DNA from: Gammaproteobacteria bacterium
GTDB lineage: Bacteria; Pseudomonadota; Gammaproteobacteria; SG8-11
Direction: 5' to 3'
Assembly (NCBI GenBank): GCA_024641505.1
Contig: JAHECY010000001.1
Span: forward strand, 62,001-126,000
DNA: 64,000 nucleotides
The position numbers and the translations under genes are program-made. The notes beneath the pieces were generated by a model, which worked only from the letters and a program-made list of their open reading frames with translations, did not search any database and was not told the origin of the DNA. This document shows, piece by piece, positions 1 through 7,717 of the stretch (position 1 is the stretch's first letter; each line of letters begins with the position of its first letter).

Positions 1-758
1 ATATAACATGCCATGGCCCGTTGGTACATTTCCTCAAGCAGGCTGTCGATCTCCAGGCCCTTCAGGTAAGCCTCCAGCGCCAGTTCCAATTCCGCCGAAG
101 ATTCATAAAAGCGACCGACCTTGCGCAGCAGGCGGATGAATTTGCTGCGCAAGCGTTCCCGGTATGCAATCGCCCAGGATTCCGAGCTCGACAAACCGAG
201 GAACGGACCTTTGTATAGGGTTAAAGCGGTAGTAGCAAGTTTGATGATGTCCTGGTTGTCGAGATTTTCCAACAATAGTTGATCCAACAGTGATTCGAGC
301 TTTCCTTGCAGGCGTTCGAAGGTCCAGGCATCCACCCAACAACATTCGTTGTTCAAACTGATCTTGCCTTCGCGCAGTACAATGGCTTTTTCATTGTCGA
401 GCAGTTTGCGCAGACGGTGCAATGTGGTGTCAAGGGAGCGATGCGCAGCGTCACCATCCGCATCAGGCCAGAGGATTTCCGCAATCTTTACCTGACACAC
501 GTCGCGCCCGCCCAGGGCGATCAGGACTTTGAGCAGATCCATCGGTTTACGTTTGGCGCGGCCGGGAAAATCCATGGGTTTGTCATTCGTCAGTAAGCTG
601 AATCGTCCCAGGGTATAGATACGGATCGGCCAGCCATCATCGGTGGTGTCGAACAGCGGCGCGCTGAACTGCTGATTACTCTGACGTATGCATTCCAGCA
701 GGTCGCCATTCTCCATGGTCGCCAGGAGTGATAGAATCTTGTTTTGTGGTGTGTTCAT
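1..758 (-). CDS. BTAD-domain transcriptional regulator, partial (C-terminus beyond window)
   Basis: The reading frame is open from an ATG at 756-758 to the left edge, so only about the first 250 residues are visible. After a roughly 45-residue N-terminal stretch (starting MNTPQNKILSLLATMENGD) comes an OmpR-like winged-helix segment (IRIYTLGRFSLL, then KRKPMDLLKVLIALGG and EILWPDADGDAAHRSLDTT), followed by helical repeats typical of a bacterial transcriptional activation (BTAD) domain. This pattern is known from SARP regulators and from the C-terminal part of large MalT-like regulators. A purine-rich AGGGGAAGGGAAC ribosome-binding site lies just upstream of the ATG. It is divergent from the Crp/Fnr gene. 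Ligand and target genes cannot be told from the sequence. The family call is firm; whether this is a short stand-alone regulator depends on the missing end. Confidence 0.75.
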   Translation of the reverse strand, partial: MNTPQNKILSLLATMENGDLLECIRQSNQQFSAPLFDTTDDGWPIRIYTLGRFSLLTNDKPMDFPGRAKRKPMDLLKVLIALGGRDVCQVKIAEILWPDADGDAAHRSLDTTLHRLRKLLDNEKAIVLREGKISLNNECCWVDAWTFERLQGKLESLLDQLLLENLDNQDIIKLATTALTLYKGPFLGLSSSESWAIAYRERLRSKFIRLLRKVGRFYESSAELELALEAYLKGLEIDSLLEEMYQRAMACY

Positions 759-901
759 GCTGTTCCCTTCCCCTGTAATAGTTATGTTCCCTATATATTA
801 GGCCCGATCTTATCAGTACACGGTTAACCACTGCACCTGGACTATGTGCGATATTCACTCCCAGGGAACGATAATGTAATACTTCATGATAACAACCACC
901 G

Positions 902-913
902 CCGTTATAACGG
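902..913. promoter_or_regulatory. 12-bp perfect palindrome in divergent intergenic region
   Basis: CCGTTATAACGG reads the same on both strands and lies in the 348-bp region between the divergent BTAD-regulator and Crp/Fnr genes. It could be an operator for a dimeric regulator. There is no direct support beyond symmetry and position. The rest of 759-1106 holds the promoter described at 1034-1063 and no gene that I can support. Confidence 0.25.
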
Positions 914-1033
914 GTCAATGCACGGCGTCTTTACGCATAAGAGAATTGTGATGTACTAATACAGTAATCAGGTGACGCGCTCGAGATATGTTATCCGGAA
1001 AAAGAATCTATACGGAGAATTATAGTTGCACGT

Positions 1034-1063
1034 TTGTTCAATGTAAGTACCTCAGGCTATAAT
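1034..1063 (+). promoter_or_regulatory. Candidate sigma-70 promoter of the Crp/Fnr gene, inside an inverted repeat
   Basis: A TTGTTC -35-like box (1034-1039), an 18-bp spacer and a perfect TATAAT -10 box (1058-1063) precede the Crp/Fnr gene. The -10 box is part of an 11-bp perfect inverted repeat: GAGAATTATAG at 1015-1025 and CTATAATTCTC at 1057-1067, separated by 31 bp. The arrangement suggests regulator binding on both sides of the -35 region, or a hairpin in the leader. This is inferred from sequence only. Confidence 0.45.
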
Positions 1064-1106
1064 TCTCTCCAGACAATTCTTATGGAATCCTGTGGAGGAC
1101 TGGTTT

Positions 1107-1871
1107 ATGACAGAAATGCATACTACGCAGCAAGGCACCGGCACCGTGCCTCCCGTGCCCGCGGCCGATGACAGTACGCTTTTCGAACCCATACCAAATC
1201 ATCATCGTCGACAGGCTTCGGCCACTTTAGCAAATATTTCCCTGTTCAAGAATTTGTCGCCGGAAATGATCGATTTTTTATCGAGTCATGCTGTGGTACG
1301 CAGCTATGGCAAGAACACGATCGTGATTCAGGAAGGCGATTTGTCTGATTCGCTGTATGTGATTCTTGCCGGGCGCGTGCGGGTATTTCTCAGCGACGAA
1401 GAGGGGAAGCAGGTGGATCTGAATCTGCTGGGTCCCGGAGAATATTTCGGTGAACTGGCGGCACTGGATCATTCACCCCGGTGCGCGTCGGTAATGACCA
1501 CGGAAAACTGCAAGTTCGCCGTTATTTCGAAAACCGATTTTTATAAATGCCTGCAATCCAATCCGATTATCGCGGTACATCTCATCGATGTGCTGGTGCA
1601 GCGCTTTCGCGATCTCACGGAAAATGTAAAGAGTCTGGCGCTGATGGATGTTTACGGACGGGTGGCGCGCACATTGCTGAATCTGGCGACTCAGGCCGAG
1701 GATGGCACCATGGTAATTGAGCAGAAACTTACCCAGCGTGAGTTGGCGAACATGGTAGGTGCTTCCCGGGAGATGGTGAGCCGAATTCTCAGGGATCTTA
1801 CCGTGGGCGGCTATGTAGCGATCAAGAATAAAACGATCGTGATTCAGGAAAAGCTGCCGCCAGCCTGGTAA
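1107..1871 (+). CDS. Crp/Fnr-family transcriptional regulator
   Basis: 254 residues from the ATG at 1107, chosen over an upstream GTG at 1092 because GGAGG (1094-1098) is spaced correctly for 1107. After a roughly 40-residue variable N-terminus there is a cyclic-nucleotide-binding beta-roll (about residues 41-160; GPGEYFGELAAL then SPRCAS in the phosphate-binding cassette) and a C-terminal winged helix-turn-helix with LTQRELANMVGASREMVSR, a classic Crp-type recognition region. The N-terminal cysteine cluster of FNR is absent. In the cassette the usual Ser/Thr after the arginine is Cys (PRCA), so cAMP binding is not assured. It lies just upstream of a transporter-like gene and a separate cyclic-nucleotide-binding protein, which suggests a shared signalling theme. 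Target genes are unknown. Confidence 0.9.
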   Translation: MTEMHTTQQGTGTVPPVPAADDSTLFEPIPNHHRRQASATLANISLFKNLSPEMIDFLSSHAVVRSYGKNTIVIQEGDLSDSLYVILAGRVRVFLSDEEGKQVDLNLLGPGEYFGELAALDHSPRCASVMTTENCKFAVISKTDFYKCLQSNPIIAVHLIDVLVQRFRDLTENVKSLALMDVYGRVARTLLNLATQAEDGTMVIEQKLTQRELANMVGASREMVSRILRDLTVGGYVAIKNKTIVIQEKLPPAW

Positions 1872-1917
1872 CAATCAATTAAGAAACCTGGGAATCCGGT
1901 GGGTATAGGCCTGGAAT

Positions 1918-4587
1918 ATGTTGCGTGTGCTCGAGTTTTTCCTGGTACGTGAACACGAACGTTCCTTACTGAAATATTTTCTGCTGTTGTTTCTCGCGCT
2001 CGGATGTGGCACTGCCATCGGCCGAGGAACCGCGGATGCGCTGTTTTTCAAGCGTTATGGCATCGAATATCTGCCGCTCATGTATTTGCTGCTGGGTCTG
2101 GTGCTGATGGTGGTGAGCACGGCTTATGCGGCTTTCGCCGACCGTCTGCCTGCCGAGCGTTTTTTTCGCATATTATGCGGCAGTCTGGCAGTGCTGCTGG
2201 TGGGGAACTGGTTGCTCATTACCTTTACCGGCTGGGATCAGGTATACCCCCTTTACTTTCAGGTCTATGAGGTCGCTTCGGAGCTGTTGCTGGTGCATTC
2301 CGGCTTCTACGTTTCCCAGAATTTTGACAGTCAGCAGACCAAGCGTCTGCTGCCGTTGATACTTGCCGGTACACAACTAGGGAGTATCGCCGGTGGCTTG
2401 CTGCTGTCCGCGCTGGCACCGCGTATCGGCGTGCAAAATATGCTATTGGTATGGGCAATGCTGTGCCTGCTGGCAACCGGCATGATGCGTCGCCACCATG
2501 TGCGCGCCGGTACTTCGGCGTATTTTCGTTCCGGCAAACGATCCGCGCGTAAACTGCGCCAGGCCTGGGAAGAGATCGTGCAAGGTGTAAGATTTACCGG
2601 CCGTTCCAGTCTGTTGCAGGCTATTTCCCTGGCGTTGTTTTGTACCGTGATCGCCTTTTATATCCTGTGTTATGTGGTGAATCGTATTTATACCGAAACC
2701 TTTACCTCGGAAGCGGAATTAGCCGGATTTTTCGGCATGCTGACGGCCCTGACCGGAGGCGGTGCGCTGCTGATACAGCTTTTTATCACCAATCGTGTCA
2801 TCGACCGCTTCGGCATTAAAGCCATGAATCTGATTTTTCCAGCGACGGTGATCGGCAGTTTTGCCGGATTGATCGGCAGCTTTTCCTTGCCGTTTGCCTT
2901 GCTGGCCAGCGTCGTCAAGGATGTGATCAATCCGGCGGTGCGCAGTCCGGTGAACAGCCTGTTCTTTCAGGCTCTGCCGGGCTATATGGAAGGCCGCGCG
3001 CGGGCGATGTCAGTGGCTATCGTCATGCCATGCGCGTTGGCGGTGACCGGTAGCCTGTTGTGGCTGGTGCAGCATCTCGCCAATACCGTGTATTTTCTGG
3101 CGCTGGGCATGACTGCCGCGGTCGGGTTCATGTACAGTGCGTGGCGCATGAACCGCGCTTATATCGGCAGCATATTGCAATCCCTGCGCGCCAAGGTGTT
3201 CGTGCCCGGCGACGTTGCCCCTGCCGCGCATTGGGGTGGGCACGCGGCGCGGGAGCAATTGATGCAGGCACTGCAAACGGTTGACGAGGATTCGGTGCGG
3301 ATTGCCGCGGATTCGCTGGTGGCGGCTTTCGGCGCCCAGGCAACGCTGCCGATCGTGAACCGACTGGCTACGGTCAGTGAAAAAACGGCGGATTACCTGG
3401 TGCGATTGATTACCCCGTATGTCGATGATCAGTGCGCGGTGCTGTTGCGCCGCTTGCTGCCCCAGGCGGCGCCCCGATTGCAGGGCACGCTGCTGTTGGC
3501 GCTGGCCGGCTCGGCCGATAGCGCGGACCTTGCCATGGCGGTGGCCGCGTTGCGCTCGGATCACACCCGGTTGCGCGCCGCGGCGATTTCCTGCATTTTT
3601 TCACAGACCGACGCGAGCTTCCGGGAACAGGCATTGGATGCGTTGCGGGAGTTGACGCGGCGGCCGCAGCAAGCGACAAGATTCGCGGCGGTCGAAGTGC
3701 TTGCGCGTCAGCCGGTGGCCGAGTTTATCCACTATTTACGTACTTTGCTCACGAACGACGACGCCAGAATAGTCGTGAAGGCGTTGCACGCCCTGGCGCG
3801 TCAACCGCTGCTGGCTGCGGATCTGAAGCCCCGACTGGAGGCGTTGTGTACGCCGTCTTCAAGTATCCAAGTGCGGCTGGCGGTCATGGCGTGTAGCGAA
3901 CGGTTGCCGGCGGCTGCGCGTACCGATCTGATTATCCATGGATTGCAGGATCATCATCTGCGGGTGCGACGGGCGGCGGTGTCGGTATTGGTGAGCGGCG
4001 ACGAAGACCGGGTAGGCATGCTGGCCACGCTGCTGCAGCAGGCGGCGCTCAATGCCGGCGCCCAGCAAACACTCGCGCGCACCCTGGTCGATGTTGGCTC
4101 CCCCACGCGGGTACTGGAGTCACTGGCGGTGCATCAGGCGTGCAGCGCCCGGGATTTCATGCATGCCCTGACGGTGGTCGGCGCTGCCGCGCACCACGGT
4201 GCTACGCCGGACACCCGGGATTATTGGGAACTGGTGACTCTGGTGTTGCGTGAACGCGCGCTGCAGGCGGCGGATCGAGCGCTCATTCTGCTGGAGCCGG
4301 TGGAAGGCCGGGAGCGTATTGGTACCGTCCGGGCGGCGCTGCAGAGTGACGATCCCCGGTTCCAGGCGGCAGCCAGCGAGGTGGTGCGTCATTTCAGCAA
4401 TCGCAAGCTCGCCAGCCTGTTGCTTGATATCGTGGATAATCGCCCTATCCGACAGCGCGATAAAAGCACGGGATTTCACCCTGTTCAAGCGCTGCATACC
4501 TTGCATGACGTACTGACGTGGTGCCGTACGCGGCCCGATCCCTGGCTGGCGCGATGCGCGCAGCAGGTAGCGGAAGTGGTGACCTGA
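1918..4587 (+). CDS. Polytopic transporter-like protein (MFS/NTT-like) with C-terminal HEAT repeats
   Basis: 889 residues. Residues about 20-430 form a dozen hydrophobic membrane segments with an arrangement like MFS carriers or bacterial ATP:ADP-translocase-like (NTT) proteins. The remaining half, about 440-885, is soluble and built of short alpha-helical HEAT-type repeats (for example ALRSDHTRLRAAAISCIF, GLQDHHLRVRRAAVSVLV and ALQSDDPRFQAAASEVV). The next gene starts 4 bp later and encodes a lone cyclic-nucleotide-binding domain. As I recall the family, proteins exist in which membrane, HEAT and cyclic-nucleotide-binding parts are fused in one chain; here the last part seems to be a separate gene. 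Substrate and transport direction cannot be inferred, and a sensory rather than transport role is possible. Confidence 0.75.
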   Translation: MLRVLEFFLVREHERSLLKYFLLLFLALGCGTAIGRGTADALFFKRYGIEYLPLMYLLLGLVLMVVSTAYAAFADRLPAERFFRILCGSLAVLLVGNWLLITFTGWDQVYPLYFQVYEVASELLLVHSGFYVSQNFDSQQTKRLLPLILAGTQLGSIAGGLLLSALAPRIGVQNMLLVWAMLCLLATGMMRRHHVRAGTSAYFRSGKRSARKLRQAWEEIVQGVRFTGRSSLLQAISLALFCTVIAFYILCYVVNRIYTETFTSEAELAGFFGMLTALTGGGALLIQLFITNRVIDRFGIKAMNLIFPATVIGSFAGLIGSFSLPFALLASVVKDVINPAVRSPVNSLFFQALPGYMEGRARAMSVAIVMPCALAVTGSLLWLVQHLANTVYFLALGMTAAVGFMYSAWRMNRAYIGSILQSLRAKVFVPGDVAPAAHWGGHAAREQLMQALQTVDEDSVRIAADSLVAAFGAQATLPIVNRLATVSEKTADYLVRLITPYVDDQCAVLLRRLLPQAAPRLQGTLLLALAGSADSADLAMAVAALRSDHTRLRAAAISCIFSQTDASFREQALDALRELTRRPQQATRFAAVEVLARQPVAEFIHYLRTLLTNDDARIVVKALHALARQPLLAADLKPRLEALCTPSSSIQVRLAVMACSERLPAAARTDLIIHGLQDHHLRVRRAAVSVLVSGDEDRVGMLATLLQQAALNAGAQQTLARTLVDVGSPTRVLESLAVHQACSARDFMHALTVVGAAAHHGATPDTRDYWELVTLVLRERALQAADRALILLEPVEGRERIGTVRAALQSDDPRFQAAASEVVRHFSNRKLASLLLDIVDNRPIRQRDKSTGFHPVQALHTLHDVLTWCRTRPDPWLARCAQQVAEVVT

Positions 4588-4591
4588 CGCC

Positions 4592-5035
4592 ATGCCAGAT
4601 TTGCTGAAAACGATCCTGATGATCAAGAAAACCAATCTGTTTCACGGCGTCAGTACCGAGGATTTGCGGGTTGTGGCCAACGAGTTCGAGGAAGAGCTGT
4701 TCTTCGCCGGTGATTATATTTTCATGCGCGGCGACATGGGTGACAAGATGTATGTGATCGATGAGGGCAGTGTGGGCATCGATCTGCACCAGTCAACGGG
4801 CGTCGGCGAATTTGTCGCGGTGCTCAATGCCGGAGAGTGTTTTGGCGAAATGGGGTTGTTGGACGGCAAGCCACGCTCGGCCACCGCCAAGGTGCTGAGC
4901 ACCGCCCGTATTCTCAGTCTGGAAAAAGGACGATTCCGCGGTTTGGTCGTTGATTATCCCGAACTGGCCTTTGGCATCATGCGCAGTCTAAGTGCGCGAT
5001 TACGCAGCTCAAATGACTTGATTGCCCTGCGTTAA
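4592..5035 (+). CDS. Stand-alone cyclic-nucleotide-binding domain protein
   Basis: 147 residues consisting almost only of a cyclic-nucleotide-binding beta-roll (about residues 12-125) with no DNA-binding domain. The phosphate-binding cassette is canonical: GECFGEMGLLDGKPRSA, with the Arg-Ser pair that contacts the cyclic phosphate in CRP and PKA regulatory subunits. It starts 4 bp after the HEAT-repeat transporter-like gene and is almost certainly co-transcribed with it. The likely role is a ligand-sensing partner of that membrane protein. Whether the ligand is cAMP, cGMP or something else cannot be read from the sequence. Confidence 0.85.
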   Translation: MPDLLKTILMIKKTNLFHGVSTEDLRVVANEFEEELFFAGDYIFMRGDMGDKMYVIDEGSVGIDLHQSTGVGEFVAVLNAGECFGEMGLLDGKPRSATAKVLSTARILSLEKGRFRGLVVDYPELAFGIMRSLSARLRSSNDLIALR

Positions 5036-5122
5036 GACCGGATGATTAGTGTGACTATGCCCCCGATTGATCTATGGTAACGTGTAGTTGCCGTGCACCG
5101 GGCCAATAGTGTTAAGCATTCG

Positions 5123-5150
5123 TTCAGCTTTGGTGGTGATTCGGTATAAT
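5123..5150 (+). promoter_or_regulatory. Candidate promoter of the surface-protein locus
   Basis: A perfect TATAAT (5145-5150) is preceded at a 16-bp spacing by a weak -35-like TTCAGC (5123-5128). It sits in the 250-bp gap between the cyclic-nucleotide-binding gene and the TPR/beta-barrel gene, leaving a leader of about 130 nt. No terminator was recognised in the gap, so read-through from upstream is also possible. Confidence 0.4.
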
Positions 5151-5285
5151 CTCCAGACTGAAGGCTGCGCGCGTTAGTTTTGTGGGGTGATCATACATGG
5201 GGTGAGCGCGGAACTGATGAACGTGGTGGAAAAAGCCGGAATTACCCGGTTTGATGCCGATTAGACATAGGAATTACCGGAAACG

Positions 5286-6899
5286 ATGTACCGCAGGAAG
5301 GGCATGTGGATTGAAGCAGGTGTGGGCCTGATGCTGGGGATGCTGGTAGCGCTGGGCAGTGTCAGTGTCGTCGCCGGTGAGATTTCTCCCATGGAGTCGG
5401 GCCTCAGGAATTACGCGCTGGAAAATTACGAAGAAGCGCTGGAGGATTTTCTGAAGGTCAGGGAGGAGTTGGCGCGTCCCAAACCCAAGCGTTCCGGCGC
5501 GATCGGCCTGGAGCTGCTGGGAGCGGAGAATCTGCCCATCGCCAAGGATCAGTCGGAGGTGGTGCGGTTGCTGGGATTGACCTATTTTCAGCTGCAACGT
5601 TTCGACGACGCCGCCAGGGAGTTGTATGCGATTCTCGAGTATTTCCAACGAGATGAAAGCATCTTGTTCGCGCTGGCGGAAATTGAACTGGCCAGCGGCA
5701 ATCCACGGCGCGCCCTGGACCACCTGCAGTTGTTGAAACAAATGGTTTCCTACAAACCGGAAGTGCGTTACCTGGAAGGCCGCGCGCTGGTCGCGCTGGG
5801 GCAGGATTACGATGCCATCGAGGCGCTGCAGCGGGCCATCGAGTTATCGCCGGCCGCGCGCGCCAAAGTGACCCTGCCGTTGGCCCAAGCCTATGTCCGT
5901 ACCGGCAGAACCGACAATGCGCGCCATTTACTTGCCGATGACATGGCAAAAGATGCGATCGGCATGGACCGGCGGCGCGATCAGGTGTTATTGGCGCAGC
6001 TCAAACGCGTCAAAAAGCCCTTCGCGACCCAGGTGGGCATGCGTCTGGAGAGCGACAGTAATGTGGTGCTGGAATCCAGCAAGGCCGAGGTTAACACCGG
6101 TACCAGCGGCAAGAGCGATACGCGCACGGTATTTCTCGGCGATCTGGTGTACCAGCAGGAATTCAATCAGAACGTGATGCTGTTCCACGAAGGTCACTTC
6201 TATTACAGCAAGCATCAGGAATTGTCGCAATTCGATGAGCTGCGTCTGAATTACATTCTCAGCCCCGGATACTCCACCGCCCGCTGGGGAGCGCGCTTTC
6301 CGGTGGGTATCACCTGGAATCAACTGGATGGTCATGACTATTTGACCAGTCTCAGTTCCACGCCGGGGGCTTATCTGCGCGTCAACAACGATCTCAGTGT
6401 CATGGGCTATATGCGCGCCGACATCAACGACTATCAGGAAAAGTTCAGCGGTCCGGCGGAGCGCCGCGCCGAAGACCGCAGCGGCAGCTATCGGGGCCTG
6501 GGTTTTCTGTCGCTCTGGTATTTCAAGGACCGGGACGGTGAACTGCGCTTTAAATTGGATCGGGGCGACAATACTACCGACGGTAATAATTGGACGCGCG
6601 CCGAAACCGTGATGTTGCTCGATACGGACTATCAGGCGACGCCACTGTTAAAGGTCTCAGGGGGGCTGGTGAAGACCGGCCATGACTACAGCAACACGCA
6701 TTCAGTATACGCGGTGAAACGCTCCGACAGCGCGCTGCAAATATCCGCGGCGGTGCAATACCTGGCGCAAAAGGAGTGGGAGTACGAGGCCCGCTACAGT
6801 ACCGTGACCTGGGACTCCAATATCGATGTCTACAGTTATCAACGGAATATTCTCATGCTGAGCGTTATCTGGCGCCGGGAGGCGCGGTCCAATGATTAG
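5286..6899 (+). CDS. TPR plus outer-membrane beta-barrel protein (Slam/DUF560-like architecture)
   Basis: 537 residues. An N-terminal hydrophobic stretch (GLMLGMLVALGSVSVVAG) acts as a signal peptide. Residues about 35-230 form tetratricopeptide repeats (for example NYALENYEEALEDFLKV, LTYFQLQRFDDAARELYAIL and ALGQDYDAIEALQRAIEL). Residues about 245-537 alternate polar and aromatic residues in the manner of a transmembrane beta-barrel, ending in a strand NILMLSVIWRRE. Periplasmic TPR followed by a barrel of about 290 residues is the architecture of Slam (DUF560) surface-protein secretors and of some polysaccharide export porins. Its stop overlaps the FecR-domain gene by 8 bp, and the giant secreted protein follows, so a role in exporting or anchoring that protein is a reasonable inference. 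A direct DUF560 match was not verified. Confidence 0.7.
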   Translation: MYRRKGMWIEAGVGLMLGMLVALGSVSVVAGEISPMESGLRNYALENYEEALEDFLKVREELARPKPKRSGAIGLELLGAENLPIAKDQSEVVRLLGLTYFQLQRFDDAARELYAILEYFQRDESILFALAEIELASGNPRRALDHLQLLKQMVSYKPEVRYLEGRALVALGQDYDAIEALQRAIELSPAARAKVTLPLAQAYVRTGRTDNARHLLADDMAKDAIGMDRRRDQVLLAQLKRVKKPFATQVGMRLESDSNVVLESSKAEVNTGTSGKSDTRTVFLGDLVYQQEFNQNVMLFHEGHFYYSKHQELSQFDELRLNYILSPGYSTARWGARFPVGITWNQLDGHDYLTSLSSTPGAYLRVNNDLSVMGYMRADINDYQEKFSGPAERRAEDRSGSYRGLGFLSLWYFKDRDGELRFKLDRGDNTTDGNNWTRAETVMLLDTDYQATPLLKVSGGLVKTGHDYSNTHSVYAVKRSDSALQISAAVQYLAQKEWEYEARYSTVTWDSNIDVYSYQRNILMLSVIWRREARSND

Positions 6900-7701
6900 G
6901 TTGCGGCGGTTTGTTCAATGTTTCCAGCCGGGCCTCAGGCGCCGGTTGCCGACCAGTGCCAAACACGCGCGGTCAATGGTAAATGCCGTGTTGACGGGCT
7001 GTGTTCTGATACTGCTGGCGCCGCCGGCGGGTGCGGTTGAAATCGGCACCGTGGCGCGCCTGGCGGGACGTGCCGACGCGCGCAATGATAATCGCGAGCT
7101 GCGCACGCTGCACGCGGACCAGGATTCCGTCTATGACAAGGATGTGGTGCGCACCAAAAGCGACAGTACACTGGATCTTACGATGAAGGATGGCAGCCGC
7201 ATTTCCCTGGCAGCCAACAGCCGGTTGGAGCTGGCCGAGTATGAAACCGAAGGCGAAACCCACGCGCTGCTGAAGCTGACGCGCGGCCGCATGCAGTTGT
7301 TCGTGACTCGCATGTTCAGCGCGCAACACCCGCTGATCGTCGAAACGCCGCAAGCACGCATCCCCGCGAGTGGCGCGGAACTGGAAATCGACGTTGGTTT
7401 CAAGACTACGACCCTGTTCGTGATTGATGGCGACCTGCGGGTCACCAGCAATCAAGGGGAATATGACGCGCTCACGCTGTACGCCGGTGAAGGCGCGGTA
7501 GTGCGTCCGGACGCCGGTCCCGTGCCCGTGAACCATCTCAGCGGTCAGGAAGGGGCAGAGGCACAGCGCATCTACTCGGATATTGGCAGCGGTGGGCAAC
7601 TGGATCTGATTGCCGCCGGTATTCAGACCGGCGATCCTTCCAACACCATGCCCACGGTGCCCTCGGCCCTGCCGTTGCCGACGCAACCGAATACGCCTTA
7701 G
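6892..7701 (+). CDS. Secreted FecR-domain protein
   Basis: 269 residues from the ATG at 6892, which overlaps the preceding gene by 8 bp. A hydrophobic segment ending in PPAGAVEIG acts as a signal peptide; an alternative ATG at 6976 would place it at the very N-terminus. Residues about 75-190 match the FecR domain pattern (DVVRTKSDSTLDLTMKDGS, then SRLELAEYE and TPQARIPASGAELEIDV). The protein has no anti-sigma N-terminal domain and no sigma-factor gene beside it, so it belongs to the secreted or periplasmic FecR-domain group rather than to iron-signalling FecR. It ends in a proline-rich tail. Its position between a TPR/barrel protein and a giant surface protein suggests a structural or assembly role in the same apparatus. 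Confidence 0.8.
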   Translation: MIRLRRFVQCFQPGLRRRLPTSAKHARSMVNAVLTGCVLILLAPPAGAVEIGTVARLAGRADARNDNRELRTLHADQDSVYDKDVVRTKSDSTLDLTMKDGSRISLAANSRLELAEYETEGETHALLKLTRGRMQLFVTRMFSAQHPLIVETPQARIPASGAELEIDVGFKTTTLFVIDGDLRVTSNQGEYDALTLYAGEGAVVRPDAGPVPVNHLSGQEGAEAQRIYSDIGSGGQLDLIAAGIQTGDPSNTMPTVPSALPLPTQPNTP

Positions 7702-7717
7702 GGTGGAGGAGAGGGCG

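Noticed and set aside
4120-4635. 171-codon minus-strand frame across the HEAT-repeat gene end
   Set aside because: Shadow of the forward genes, with no ribosome-binding site or recognisable protein.
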